The notes below the pieces were generated by a model. The model searched no databases, was not told the DNA's origin, and was given only the letters and a program-made list of their open reading frames with translations. Shown in pieces: positions 46,355-57,877 of a DNA stretch of 64,000 nucleotides. The DNA lies in NCBI GenBank assembly GCA_020226215.1, contig CM035232.1, positions 55,127,220 to 55,191,219 of the forward strand, read 5' to 3'. The stretch is from Sindora glabra (Eukaryota; Streptophyta; Magnoliopsida; Fabales; Fabaceae). Made by a program: the position numbers and the translations under genes. Within the stretch, counting starts at the first letter, position 1. Every line of letters starts with the position of its first letter.

Positions 46355-49300
46355 AATTTAGTCAAAAGCAACATAAATGAGTATCCAACAAAAAGTACAC
46401 TTATTTATAATTTTCATTTACAAACGAGAAATGATGATTTTTATTCACTTTTTATTTTAAATTAAATTCTGTCATAAAATAAAATTTGTTAAGAATATTA
46501 AATTAATATATAATAATAAAAAATACTCTTTTAAATAAACAAATGTAAAAATATTAATTTATATTTGGATTATATCTAATTGAATAAATAAAAATATTAA
46601 ATATGAAAAACACACCTATTCTTTCTCATAGATTATTAAAATAAAGATGCATGTATTAAAATGCAACCCCTTTTTAAAGATACAAATTATTTATTTGTAT
46701 AATTATAAATTTAATGAATTATATATTATGTAATATGTGATAAATTAAAAGAAACTTTTGATTAACATATATTTCATAATAAAAATTTAAACTAAATACA
46801 AACTAAATGCAATTTTGAAGATAAATAACAGCTATTGGAAGTTGCAAAAGGATACTATTTTATTTTTGTCAATGTGAAATGCAATGGTTATATATTTTTT
46901 GTTACTCTAGCTATTATGTATTTTTTTTATTTTTCCCCTAAACTAATTTTTATTAATTATACTAGCATCTTTGCTAGCACTCTAATCTTTATTAATTATA
47001 CCAGCATCTTCACAGGTACTGCTGTGCCTAATCAGATGCTTTTTTTATGTAGTGAAATTGTACATTGTTAGAAAAAGGTTAATCATTTAATGAAAACAAC
47101 TATAGGCACATTACTCTGTTTATTGAATTGAATGCAATGAATTCATATTATAAACTTAACTGTAAGGCTGACAAATTGTTCATAATAATGCAAAATTGGT
47201 TCTATGCATATATTCATACGTTTTGCAAATTTCTCTTTCCCTGCTACAGTATTATCATTATTGTATCTGAAAAAGTTATTTGGGTAGGGTGATATAATTA
47301 AATTTTTGTTATAAAACATAGATTGATGATTAAACTATAGTTTGGATCCATTAAGGTTGAAATATAGTAACAATAAATTAACATCATATGCAAAAGGGCA
47401 GAAAATCTTGATATAAACATACTGGCTTGATATCCAAAGAAAAAAAAAGTTTAGAAATGTAAAAGAATGTAGTTAAAAAAAATACCAAGTAGAGAAGATA
47501 ATATGCAAAAATACTAAAGATAAAGATAATAAGATGTTGTTGTTAGTTTAGAGATATGAATAAATAAGTATGAAAGAGAAAGATTACAGAAAATTGTACT
47601 GTGAAAAGGAATAGCTAAGAAAGAACTACATAAATTGACACTATCATGTATGATTGTTGGTTGAAAGAAGTTAGAAGTGGTCATAGATAGTTATGAAACA
47701 TGTGCATTAGTTTCCATTTAGTAAACTAATTTCTTTGTTTTCTTTTAATGACATGATAATTTGAAAATTTTTAAGATTTTCAAAAATATAGTTGTGTGGG
47801 TTAATGTTTTAAAAAATTCATACATTTTTTAATGTTTGGCACAAAATACATTTATGTGAGTTAATATTCATTAAAGTTTAATCGAGTACAAAGATCCATA
47901 TATTTTTAATATTTAGTACTTCAATGATTATAAATATTAAAACTTTTATATTCTAGATTTTTAAAATTTGGTCTTTAGTGTTTAGGTTAATAATTTTAGG
48001 ATAAAGTTTGTAATTTATATCTAACTATCCAAGCTTTTTTGGATTTTTTTAAAAAATATATAATTTCAAATTTACAATCTAGGAATCCATGACTCTAAAA
48101 TTTAAGTGTGTTACGCAAAGCTTATGATATAATAGTTTGACTAAAAACTGAAAACTTTCAAATTTCATTTCTACATTAGGTTGCTATGTTTTAATGGGGA
48201 TTAAAGTATTAATTGATTTTATTTTAATAACTTTATACAATAGCTAAAATTTTTAAAGGCATTTTTCCACAAAAAAATGCAATGTTTTATGCACAAATTT
48301 TATGCGTTGTGCTTTATTCAATAACTACATATGACTTACTAGTATCCATACAATTTAATTGAATAAATGTTGTGCATTTTCAATTTATTTATATTTATCA
48401 TTTATCTCCTTAATCTAAACAAACAAACATGATTTAATGTTTAAATTAAAATTTGAATGTTTAATGTAAAGTAAGGGATATATATTGGTTTTTAATAATT
48501 GATATTTAAATGTAAACAAATTACTATCATAATGCTTAGCACATCCTTCCATATGCAATCATTTTATTTATACAAGATGTTATTAATGATTATACAATAA
48601 TTGATACTTGATATGCTAATCAAACCATCTTCTTACAATGTAAATCACTTACATAGATGTCAAAATCAAATCAAAGTAATTAGATATACATACAATGAAT
48701 ATATAATTTGTGGGCATATAATATCATTTGACAAATAAAACCTGTGCCTATCAGGTCAAACACTAACTAAAAAGTAAAATTCAATATTTTGTAAACAATG
48801 TATATTCATTCATATACTTTCTATTGTAAGTTCCTTTGAATCATAACAATCCATCCTAGTATCCAAACTATCTTGGATTGCATTTCTTTAACTTTGAAAA
48901 TGAACCAACTTATTTTCATAAGCAACTCATTCCTTAACTTCCATTAGATTGGTAAAGGAATGAAGCCATACTTCGATAAATTAACATGAGTGTTCTTGTG
49001 TGAGAAGCAACAAAATTATTTAGAAATAAGAAAGTAGAAAATTGAAATTAAGGTATCTAAAAATGAAACAAATGTATTTCAAGAGAAAGTTGTATCTCAA
49101 ATGTTAAATTTAGATTAAGGAAATAAAAATGGATGAGTAAAATAAAACAAAATTCAAAATGCATCATCTTTTAAGATTATGACTTCTTTGAAACTTACTA
49201 TAAGTATGGAAGAACTCTCTTATATAAGAAAAAAAAATTTATGGAATAGCTTTATGAAAATGTCAATCTATGGATACAAAATAGAAAATCATACCTTAAA

Positions 49301-50105
49301 AATCTTTGAATCCAAACACTTCACTCTAGTTTAGAACAAAGTTAGGGAGATATGAGAGTTGGAAATCAATTTGTACATCAAATTCACAAAAAGAAGGAAA
49401 ATATGCAAGGGAGAAAGACCAATTGACAATGATGAAACATAAAGAATGAAGGAAAACATGGGAGGGTGAGAGAGATTTTTTGATAAGCAATGGGGTTGTG
49501 GGAAATTTCTAATTATTTTAAATTAATTAACTGCTTAATGATAAGAAATTTTAAATGTGTAAGCATGAATATTTTGAAAATCTTAAAAATGGAGTTCAAC
49601 CTATCCAATCCTCATTTTATAATAGTATAAATGTGTTTTCAATATGACAAATATTTTAAATTTTTTTATTCATTTAACTCAATTGCTAGTAGAGTGATAA
49701 ATTAAATCATAATTATTATTAGGAAAAATATATTATAATTAAACTTTGCATTTATTTTTTTACATAATATACAATATATAATTCTTCAAATTTATAACTT
49801 AAACCAAAAAAAATGAATAACTTGTCTTGAAAAGTGTTTTGCAAGCAAAAATATGCATATTTGTTATGTTTAATATTTATCTTAACTCAATTTCATATTC
49901 ATTTATTTAAATATATTTTTTATCATTAACTATATATTAATTTAATATTTTTAATATTTTTTATTTTATGATTGAAATTTATATTCAATCTTAATTATTG
50001 ATCTAAAATTAAAAAGAAAGAAAAAAGACAAAACAATTAATTCCCATTAGTGAATGCAAGCAAATGGTGTGTCTGAAAAAATCATTCCTCTTTAGCATTT
50101 ATGTT

Positions 50106-50698
50106 TAGGGATAACAAAAAAAAAAATGGATTTCAAATTTTGCCTTGCAAGTTGCAAATTTGGTATAAAAATTTGCCTTATGACGCAAGACATAGGACAA
50201 GTTTTTAACCCAAAGCAATTATGCAGGGTAAGGAAATATTATCTCACAATACTCCAATTTGCTCTGAAATAATAAATTATTTTTATTTTTATATTATATT
50301 CAAAAATATATATTATTATAAATTTATTTTATTAATTTAATAATTAAAAATATTTTTATTAATTATTTTTAATTAATATTTATTTTAAGTATTTTCTTTT
50401 AAATTTAAGATTAGTTAAATAAATTATGTGTAATTTTAAACTAATATTATTACATTATATTGAATAATAAATGTTAATTATGTGTGCATTTAAAATTTAT
50501 AAATTTTAAACTTTTTTTTCAATTTTTCAAATTTTTTTAGATTTATTTATGGATTATTAATGTTTCATGAATCACAAGAATAGAACACCAACTTACTCCA
50601 TAATTGGTGATGATGCAAGGATGGGGTATATTACCATAATTGTAGGGTGAGGCAGTGCACTATTAATTTATCATTATCTTACCCCATTACCATCCTTA
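50106..50698. mobile_element. Non-autonomous hAT element 1
   Basis: This 593-bp element starts TAGGGATAACAA and ends TTACCATCCTTA, with imperfect inverted termini. It has a perfect 8-bp target duplication TTTATGTT on both sides (50098-50105, 50699-50706). Eight-base duplications and TAGGG termini are typical of hAT transposons. There is no transposase. Confidence 0.8.
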
Positions 50699-50765
50699 TT
50701 TATGTTCCTTTGGAGCATCGAGGGACAATTTTGTCTTTATAAGAAGAAAAAAAAATCCCTGGAAG

Positions 50766-51501
50766 TAAGGGTACAAATGAGTCGGGCAGCCTATCGAGGG
50801 CTTATAGCCCGGCCTAATTAAGGTCTAGCTCAGCTTAGCCTATTTAACTAAATGAGTTAGGTTAAGACCAGTATAAAAGCCTTTTTAATTAAACAGGTTA
50901 GGCTTTTTTATTTTAAGCATAACTTACAAGTCTATTGGATCGGCCTATTTAATATTTTTATTTAAATTTATTTATTATAAAGACAATAACATATAAACTT
51001 TTTTTTTCAAGTCTATTATATAAATTAAATATTTTGAATGTTTATTTTATAATTTATGGTGAACTAATTTGCCTTTATTGTTAACATTTGATGTTATGAA
51101 AAATTATTATTATTTTATTTTTAATTAAATATTAAATATTTAAATTAGTAATTTTATGTTATGAGTATATGAATTTATTTCTTTATTAATTAGTTCTTAT
51201 ATAAAATTTTGTATTAATTTTAGTATTATTAAGAGCATTTTAATATATATTGATATAAGTTTATATAAGCTATTAGTTTATTTGAGGAATTTTTATAATA
51301 GGCCTTTTAAGTTTTAAGTTGTTATCCTATTTAAAAATTTATATTTAAAATAGGTTTTTAAATAAGCTAACAGGCAAGGCCAGACTTTTAAAACAGGTCA
51401 GACTCAGGCTTAAAATAAAGTCTTATATAGACTAATAGGCTAAACTCAGGCTAATATTTTGCAATACAGGCCCAACTCGACTCAGCCCATTTGCACCCCT
51501 A
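50766..51501. mobile_element. Non-autonomous hAT element 2
   Basis: This 736-bp element has ends TAAGGGTACAAATG and (reverse complement) TAGGGGTGCAAATG. It is flanked by CCTGGAAG (50758-50765) and CTTGGAAG (51502-51509), an 8-bp duplication with one change. GC-rich subterminal text with GGCC and GGCTTA blocks at both ends surrounds an AT-rich core. No transposase frame is present. Confidence 0.82.
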
Positions 51502-51509
51502 CTTGGAAG

Positions 51510-53280
51510 TAAAAAAAATCAATGTAAATTTTAATTTCAATTCTCTCAACATTTAAAATGATTGTATTTAATTATATTAAAGTAATATTTATTTTGATTT
51601 CTTCATATAAAGATTAAATTAATTTAAATTTAAATTGATAAATTTTATTAAATTTAAAATAAAAATTATTTGACAAATCGGTCTTCAATAAGAACTAACT
51701 AACATTCACTAGAAGGAAAATTTTAATAAAATTAATTATATTACGTTAAAAAATGTGCAATCACATAATCTATTGTATGTAAGAAAATACTTTAATTTAA
51801 TCATTAACACGGCATAATAGTCCAATTTTCCTTGAAGTAATTATCAATTTGGAACTTTGTTAGAGATTTATGTGTAAATAAGGATTGTTATTTTTAAATT
51901 CAATTAAAGTTATTGATGGACGTTTTGATACTGTTCTAAAAGATATAATGGGCGATTAATTCACTTGAATTTGTTTGAAAGTGAGTTGGAGACTTGGAGT
52001 TGGTTGCCTGTCCATTAGAACTAAATATTAAACGTGTAAAGTTAATTAAAAATCAATAAATAAAAAATTGCATATCAATTTCTAATTAATTTTATATAAT
52101 AATTTTTTTCATGCGTCTGCGGTATGAATTTAGACAATTTTAAGGAGTAGTGGCTAACTTAATTAGTGGTCAAGAACTTTGGCAGTATTTTGAGAGTTTT
52201 ATATTCAAATTTTTTTGTCATTAATATAACAAAAATAAAAATTATATTAAAATCATTAAATATTGTTTCCTCTAAATTATAACAGAAAATCCAAAAATAT
52301 TTCAATTAATATTAAAGCCTTGAAAAGAATTCAAACCATGGATTTTTTAGAGCTGGTAAGTAATATAATTATTAACTTATGATATTCACTCATATAATAA
52401 GTATTCAATTTCATATTAAGCTTACATTAACAAAATAGATAAGATAAGAATAATAACTAGCTCTATAAGAATAATCGTTAAAGTGTGCTTGGCTTACATT
52501 ATATAAAAAATGTAAAATGTGTTTTATAAAATTTGGCTTACCTTTACAAGATGTATTTAATAAAAGAATAAAAAATTATTATTCTTATAGCTACTCCTTG
52601 GAGAACTATCTTCCCATTACACTTTAATGTTTAATAGCTTAGTTTATTTATATTAACCACTTTATTCCTAAGTTATTTCGATTTTTTTGGTAACCTTATC
52701 TATTTAATTAATTATTTTATTAAATTATGTTAATTTATCAATAAATTTTAAAGCAAGAATCATAATATTATTATTTTATCCAACTTGCAATCAAAATTGA
52801 TAAAAATAAGAATTGACTGTATCCAGAGGAGTGATGTTACAGGCTTAATTACATATTATCCTTTTATAATATGTTTCATGTGTAAAAAATTCTGATATCT
52901 TAAAAGGAGAAGCTAAAATATTTAAATTAAGTATGTTGTGCATAATACATTCGCCCGCTATTACTCCTTCCAAATGTTTTTAACGGTAGAAGGGTTTTTT
53001 ACAATCATTTCCTGAACTTGTTACAAAAATCAACTTGTCAAAATTATTTTTATATTTGAAATTGGATTTAAATTAAAAATAATAACTTTCTCAAAGTTAA
53101 TATTTAAATATTAACAAATATAAAATATTAATTTATAATTAATTTTTAAACTAATTATTTATAATCAATTACACTCAAAATTAATTCTTCCCATCATACA
53201 AAACAACTTTAAAAATATTTTATTTGTTTGCATATTAATCACTCTTTTGTTCCTTTCCTCGAGCTTCTCTTTATTATTTT
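51510..53280. other. AT-rich spacer without genes
   Basis: Nothing is recognised beyond low-complexity AT sequence. A stretch near 52690-52770 resembles the hairpin repeat at 464-732. Confidence 0.5.
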
Positions 53281-53300
53281 AAGGCTGAGACTACAATGCC

Positions 53301-53591
53301 TTAAAACTGTTCATGGGCAACCCACCCTGGATGTGGGCCAATCAGGTTATGAAGTGTGACTTCTTTCAAACTGGTTTCAGGTTCAGCGCTAATATCTGTC
53401 TGAATTTGCTCCTTCATCCTACAACAAATTTTTATTTCATTTGATGCCCCAAGATAAATAACATCATTTCCTTTGAATCTGCATCCTTCTTTTGAGCCCA
53501 TCTTCATTTCTATCTCTACATATGTCCATGTACCCAACACTGACAACGAATCCCACCTGAAACCCTCACCCTTAACACCATTGTTGCGCAA
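53301..53591 (-). pseudogene. Unrecognised exon-like open frame
   Basis: A 96-codon minus-strand frame has balanced, charged composition (for example GSKEGCRFKGNDVIYLGAS and EVTLHNLIGPHPGWV) unlike the low-complexity frames around it. It looks like a genuine exon, but I cannot assign a family. It lies at the edge of the second relic mosaic, and an overlapping plus-strand frame (53473-53754) is Ser/Pro-rich and may be its shadow. Confidence 0.35.
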
Positions 53592-54375
53592 CCTCTATCA
53601 ACCTTTGTCTCCAATGATCTCTTTGCTTAGCGACACTCATGAATTTTCCACGACGCCATTGTCGCGAGGCGTCTTTTTGTCGTGCTGCGATCGTGTTTGC
53701 CTACTTCATCATCCATTATCATTGCCATCTATTTCAAATCCTTCGATTTCTTAGGTTCGATTTCAGTTTCCATGTTCTTTCCTTCTAATTTTTGGTTCTA
53801 AATTTCTAATGTTAACAAATTTTTGGCACGGCTCAAAAAAAAGTAAAGTTATTCTCAATATTTGTTCCTGTTTCTTCTGTTGTTTCCTTTTAGATTCGAT
53901 AATAGTCTTGTGTTTGCTTGATCTCTAAGGACTACCAATTAGGATTTGTATTTATATGTTTGATCAATCTTTTATTTTTCTTTGATGTAGTTCATTTTAC
54001 TAAATAGAATAGCCTTATTTATATTATTGTTGCCTTTGCGAAGTATACTAGAGAAACATAATTTAGTCCTGTTGAAACCAATTTGGCTAGAGCTTGAGCT
54101 ATTGTGTATTTCAAAGTATACTCCGTTCCTTTGATGGAAATTACATATTGCGGGTCTAGTAGCTTTATATCAATATTTTAATGAAAGCAAAGACAATTCC
54201 AATTGAAGACCATGGGGTAGCCCTATCTTGAAGTAAGCAATATGGATTTGTCCTAGTTATTGGTGAAAATTCGTGCGTTGAAACATTCAATTTGACATAT
54301 AAGAATGCATAACAATAGATTATTTGTATTGTTAGAACAAGCAAGTCATTTGTTCAACTTCAAGCAGAAAGACAT

Positions 54376-54990
54376 ATGGAAAATTTTCTATTCTTTTACT
54401 TTGTCATGTATTATTGTCGTATTTCCATAAAATATTATATACAGCTAATACCCTAACCCCAACAGAGTCCATTGCTGATGGCCAAGGACTGGTTTCTTCT
54501 GATGGAAGCTTTATTTTTGGGTTCTTCAATCTAAAACGCTCCCAGATGCGATATTTAGGAATATGGTATAATAATATTATGCCAAGAGTGATTGTTTGGG
54601 TTGTAAAGAGAGAGAATCCATTAAATGACACAAAAAGGCACTTGAGAATTGGTGCTGAAGGAAAGCTTGTACTTCTTGATGGACTTGAAAGCTAAATTTA
54701 GTCTACACCTTTGCAGAGAGCAATAAAAGACCCTATTGTAGAATTCTTGGATTCTAGATATCTAGTTTTAGTGGATGGAGGAAATGGTAGTTATGCATGA
54801 CAAAGCTTCGATTATCCAACAAACACATTAATACAAGGCAGGATGATTGGTTGGGATGCAAAATCTGGTCTGAATCGAATGTTAACATCATCAAAAACTG
54901 ATAGTGATCCTTCTTTGGAAAACTTTACATACAATTTTAACCATAGTGCAATATCATGTAGTTACCATGGTTGTGTCTTACGGTTAGTGT
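54376..54990 (+). pseudogene. G-type lectin S-receptor-like kinase fragment
   Basis: A start at 54376 (MENFLFFYF, signal-peptide-like) passes after a frameshift into ANTLTPTESIADGQ, LVSSDGSFIFGFF and RYLGIWYNN: the bulb-type mannose-binding lectin domain of plant S-domain receptor kinases. KIGNEGNLVLL-like text follows and a TAA at 54693-54695 ends the frame. The same domain then continues as FLDSRYLVLVDGGNGSYA, a stop where Trp is expected, and QSFDYPTNTLIQGRMIGWDA. The S-locus glycoprotein, PAN, transmembrane and kinase parts are absent. The full protein would be a plasma-membrane receptor; this is a 5' fragment with at least three lesions. Confidence 0.88.
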
Positions 54991-55840
54991 AAATTATTCT
55001 TTAAAATGTCAATTCCCCATCTTCCTAGGCAATCAAATGGAGGTTGACATTTGTTATTTTGCTTTTCTCATATTTTGGAAAGCATAAGAAAATAGTTTAT
55101 GTGGCATTGGAGATAATTTTTCAGGGAAAAGTACAAATTATTAAGAATTTTTATGAAATTGTTTCATTGTATTTTATCTTATTTTATTTTAGGGTGGGTT
55201 AATGTTTAAATCCCCATTTGATCCATAAGACCTTGTTCTTGAATGACGGTAACATTTTGTGCGGTTGAAAGAAAATCATTTGTTTAAGGAAAAGCTCCTA
55301 TAGTGTGATTGGTTTTAAAAGGAATGGAGAACATTGATTCGTTTGTTGAATTAATTAATTTTTAGTGTTGCAAGGCTATTAAGACTTTCAGATATTTTTC
55401 TTATTCATGGTTTAACTTTTGGAAGAAAAAAAAATGTTCCCCTGCCTAGGATTTTTATTTTTTATTTTAATTGTGTGCAATTTATTCTTAATAGTGATTG
55501 CAGAATGATCAAACTAACAATTTGTTTCCATATTCTACCAAAATTAAATAATAATTTATTAAGTTTTATGGTCACCAAGTGAAATTCTTAATGAGTTTTG
55601 TGGTCTTAAAATAAGTTTCATCTTAAAATTGGAGTATTTTCTTTTGCCTTTTAGCTTCTAATTATCAGATATTTTGGTTTTCCTTTTCCTTTTAGAGAAT
55701 CAAAGATGAAAGAAGAGCAAGTTTAAAACTTTTCATTAAAATCATCACATTTCAGGGACTAAGAATACTGCCCCTATTGTCTTCCTATAAACATTAAGTC
55801 AAAAGCAGGCTTTTGCAATTAAATTGATAATTCATAAAAT
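54991..55840. other. Spacer between receptor-kinase and aldehyde-oxidase relics
   Basis: No exon is recognised. The text looks like degraded intron or intergenic sequence. Confidence 0.4.
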
Positions 55841-55844
55841 TTAT

Positions 55845-56660
55845 TTGTTGATGGTCCTGCTGAAATATCTAACGGTTATGTAGATGAACATTCTGGTTTG
55901 TCACATATAATAGCTTGTAAAATGAAAGAAGATTATTTTAAGCAAGTTCATGATGATAATTTTCTAACTTTACTATCATCTGGGGAGCAAATCATACATT
56001 TAGGTAGTGAGTACCATCTTGTTGGCGAGCTAGTCGTAAAAGCTGGAGCTGTATTACAAGCTGTAGGTTTGTTGTGTGTCATAAAATCTAAATTTTACTT
56101 TTATCCTCCTCTGCTTTGTATTATTATTGACATTTCAGAGTTTTGGCTCATTCTTCAAATGAACTTCAGATTCCATATTTAAGAGTAATAATATTATGAA
56201 GGTCAAAATAAGCCATGCTACCAAATATTCCATTTTTTGATAGCAATATACCCCTCTTTTCATCCTCATGTTACTGGTAGATTACCTTATAGCCTAAGAT
56301 CTGACATTTATGATTGAAATGTTGATGCTCTCTCTCTCTTTGATAGCATTTGACTAGTCCATCCGTGGGTATCTAATAAGCCATGCGTACTTTCTTCTAC
56401 TTTCCTTTTTGCTATTTAAATCCATTAATATTTGGTTATCTAAAGATTTGTTTAGTATGTGAAGTGTTATTTACAACTAAATTTTATAGGTGAGGCTATG
56501 TATGTGGATGACATTCCGTCACCACCAAATTGTCTACATGGAACATTTATTTATAGCACAAAGCCTTTGGCACAGATTAAGGGTTTAAAGCTTGAACTTA
56601 AATTGCAAATGGAAAGAATGAGAGCAATAATTTCTTGCAAAGACATTCCCCTCAACTAAA
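55845..56660 (+). pseudogene. Aldehyde oxidase fragment, two exons
   Basis: Exon one (about 55845-56066) reads SNGYVDEHSGLSH, then LTLLSSGEQIIHLGSEYHLV and GAVLQAVG. Exon two (56490-56657) reads GEAMYVDDIPSPPNCLHGTF, then IYSTKPLAQIKGL and ISCKDIP. In molybdenum-cofactor aldehyde oxidases (abscisic-acid and auxin-related enzymes) these are adjacent segments leading into the a/b hammerhead domain. A GT (56067) and TTTTATAG (to 56489) splice joins them in frame through a shared Gly codon, so the intron was kept. The frame ends in a TAA soon after KDIP where the family continues GGENIG. The iron-sulphur, FAD and Moco domains are missing. It is a genomic (not retro-copied) fragment, non-functional. 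Confidence 0.85.
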
Positions 56661-56699
56661 GTTTAACATTGATGTTTGCAACCATGTACCTTAAATGAT

Positions 56700-57180
56700 A
56701 CTTCAAGCAATTGCATTATGGCAACTTAAACAAGTGCTAATGTGTATTGTTATAAATATTCTTGGTAATATCTAAATTTGAGAATTGACATTTTAAAGAA
56801 CAATTTTAACTATATGACAATTCACCTAAAATTACTCTTGTATTTTAAAGAAATGAGAGCAGTTATACTCATATTATGTTGTGTATACATGAGACAAATA
56901 ATATGGGTAACTAAATTGTTCTAATTAGAGTAAAACTAGCATTTCAACTTGTGCATTCACATGGATGTTTATATTTTTAATCAATAAAAAAATATAAATG
57001 TACTAAAATTTACTATTTTATAATTATGAAATGCAACACAAACTTTGGAGAATATTTAAGTTACATGGTACCTTTGCTCTCAAATTTACCATCAGAGATC
57101 CATGTCTGGATATGCGGTAACACTTTTGATGTGGCAAAAAAAAGAAAGATAAGTAAGGTGTCTTACATACATAACTAAAA
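56700..57180. other. AT-rich spacer
   Basis: No feature is recognised between the plus-strand aldehyde-oxidase relic and the minus-strand methyltransferase relic. Confidence 0.4.
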
Positions 57181-57199
57181 TTCATGAATAGCTCACCCA

Positions 57200-57547
57200 C
57201 TTCATACCAAAGTAAAGGTCTGGAAATTCAAGACAATGATCTGATCGCCAAAACTACTCATTAGCTGCTCCAAGCGATCTTCGATCAGAGTCTATACATC
57301 ATCTAAATCAATCAAATTTCTTTTCTGGTTTGTTTGCTTCCACCACGATTTGACTATATTCCTATCCACCTCTAATATTTCAACTGAGACTATATTATTA
57401 AGGCAGATAGCAAGTCGGAAGAGAGCTACTTCTGCACCACCGATTCCAGAGAAAACAGAGAGAAGATTAATGCCGTTGGGGTACACAATTTCCAAAGCTA
57501 ACAGGTGGTATGCTACGGTGTCCACCGACGATAAATTTAACTTGTAA
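57200..57547 (-). pseudogene. DRM-type DNA methyltransferase fragment
   Basis: The minus strand encodes VDTVAYHLLALEIVYPNGIN, then LLSVFSGIGGAEVALFRL and WWKQTNQKRNLIDLDDV. A TAG (57298-57300) stands where DRM proteins have Gln, followed by DRLEQLMSSFGD. FSGIGG is motif I, the S-adenosylmethionine site of cytosine methyltransferases. The surrounding wording is that of domains-rearranged methyltransferases (DRM1/2/3), which carry out RNA-directed de novo methylation in plants. Motif IV with the catalytic Cys and the UBA domains are absent, and the frame decays after GDQ. The stop is a CAG to TAG change. It lies on the same strand as, and 0.35 kb downstream of, the JmjC relic. Confidence 0.85.
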
Positions 57548-57877
57548 GTAAAGAATGATGCACAAGATAGGAATGCATGGAAACTTGAATGTATTTAGTT
57601 GTTGGATGTTTCAACCTCATGTCAAAAGTTTCATTCATTCCAATTTATATTTGTTTGTTGCGCTACTTTCCTGCATTTTGAAATCAAAGCAATGTCTTCT
57701 GAATAACAGTTGAGATTGGCTTTTACAAGGATACTGCTATTAATGGTAGATCGAACAATTATTGACATGAAAATAAGAACCCACCTAATACCTTTCATTA
57801 TCCTCCAAATCTGAACTAAACACAATCCAATGTACAAATATGATCGAATGTCTTCCTTCTCTGTTCATAATATAGCT

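Larger units (their letters stand above)
41461..50105. other. Gene-poor AT-rich region
   Basis: No exon is recognised on either strand. Structured parts are a degenerate tandem repeat (about 43610-44130), a hairpin repeat (45235-45475) and a pair of diverged direct duplicates sharing TTTCCACCA...TTTCA and GATCAACTGAATTG-type text (about 45070-45150 and 45935-46010). There is also a C14 tract (46341-46354). Open frames at 44789-45052, 45886-46089, 46202-46465 and 46835-47071 are low-complexity or lack motifs. Confidence 0.5.

Noticed and set aside
46202..46465. Open frame spanning the poly-C tract
   Set aside because: Low-complexity, interrupted by a homopolymer and without motifs; not a gene.
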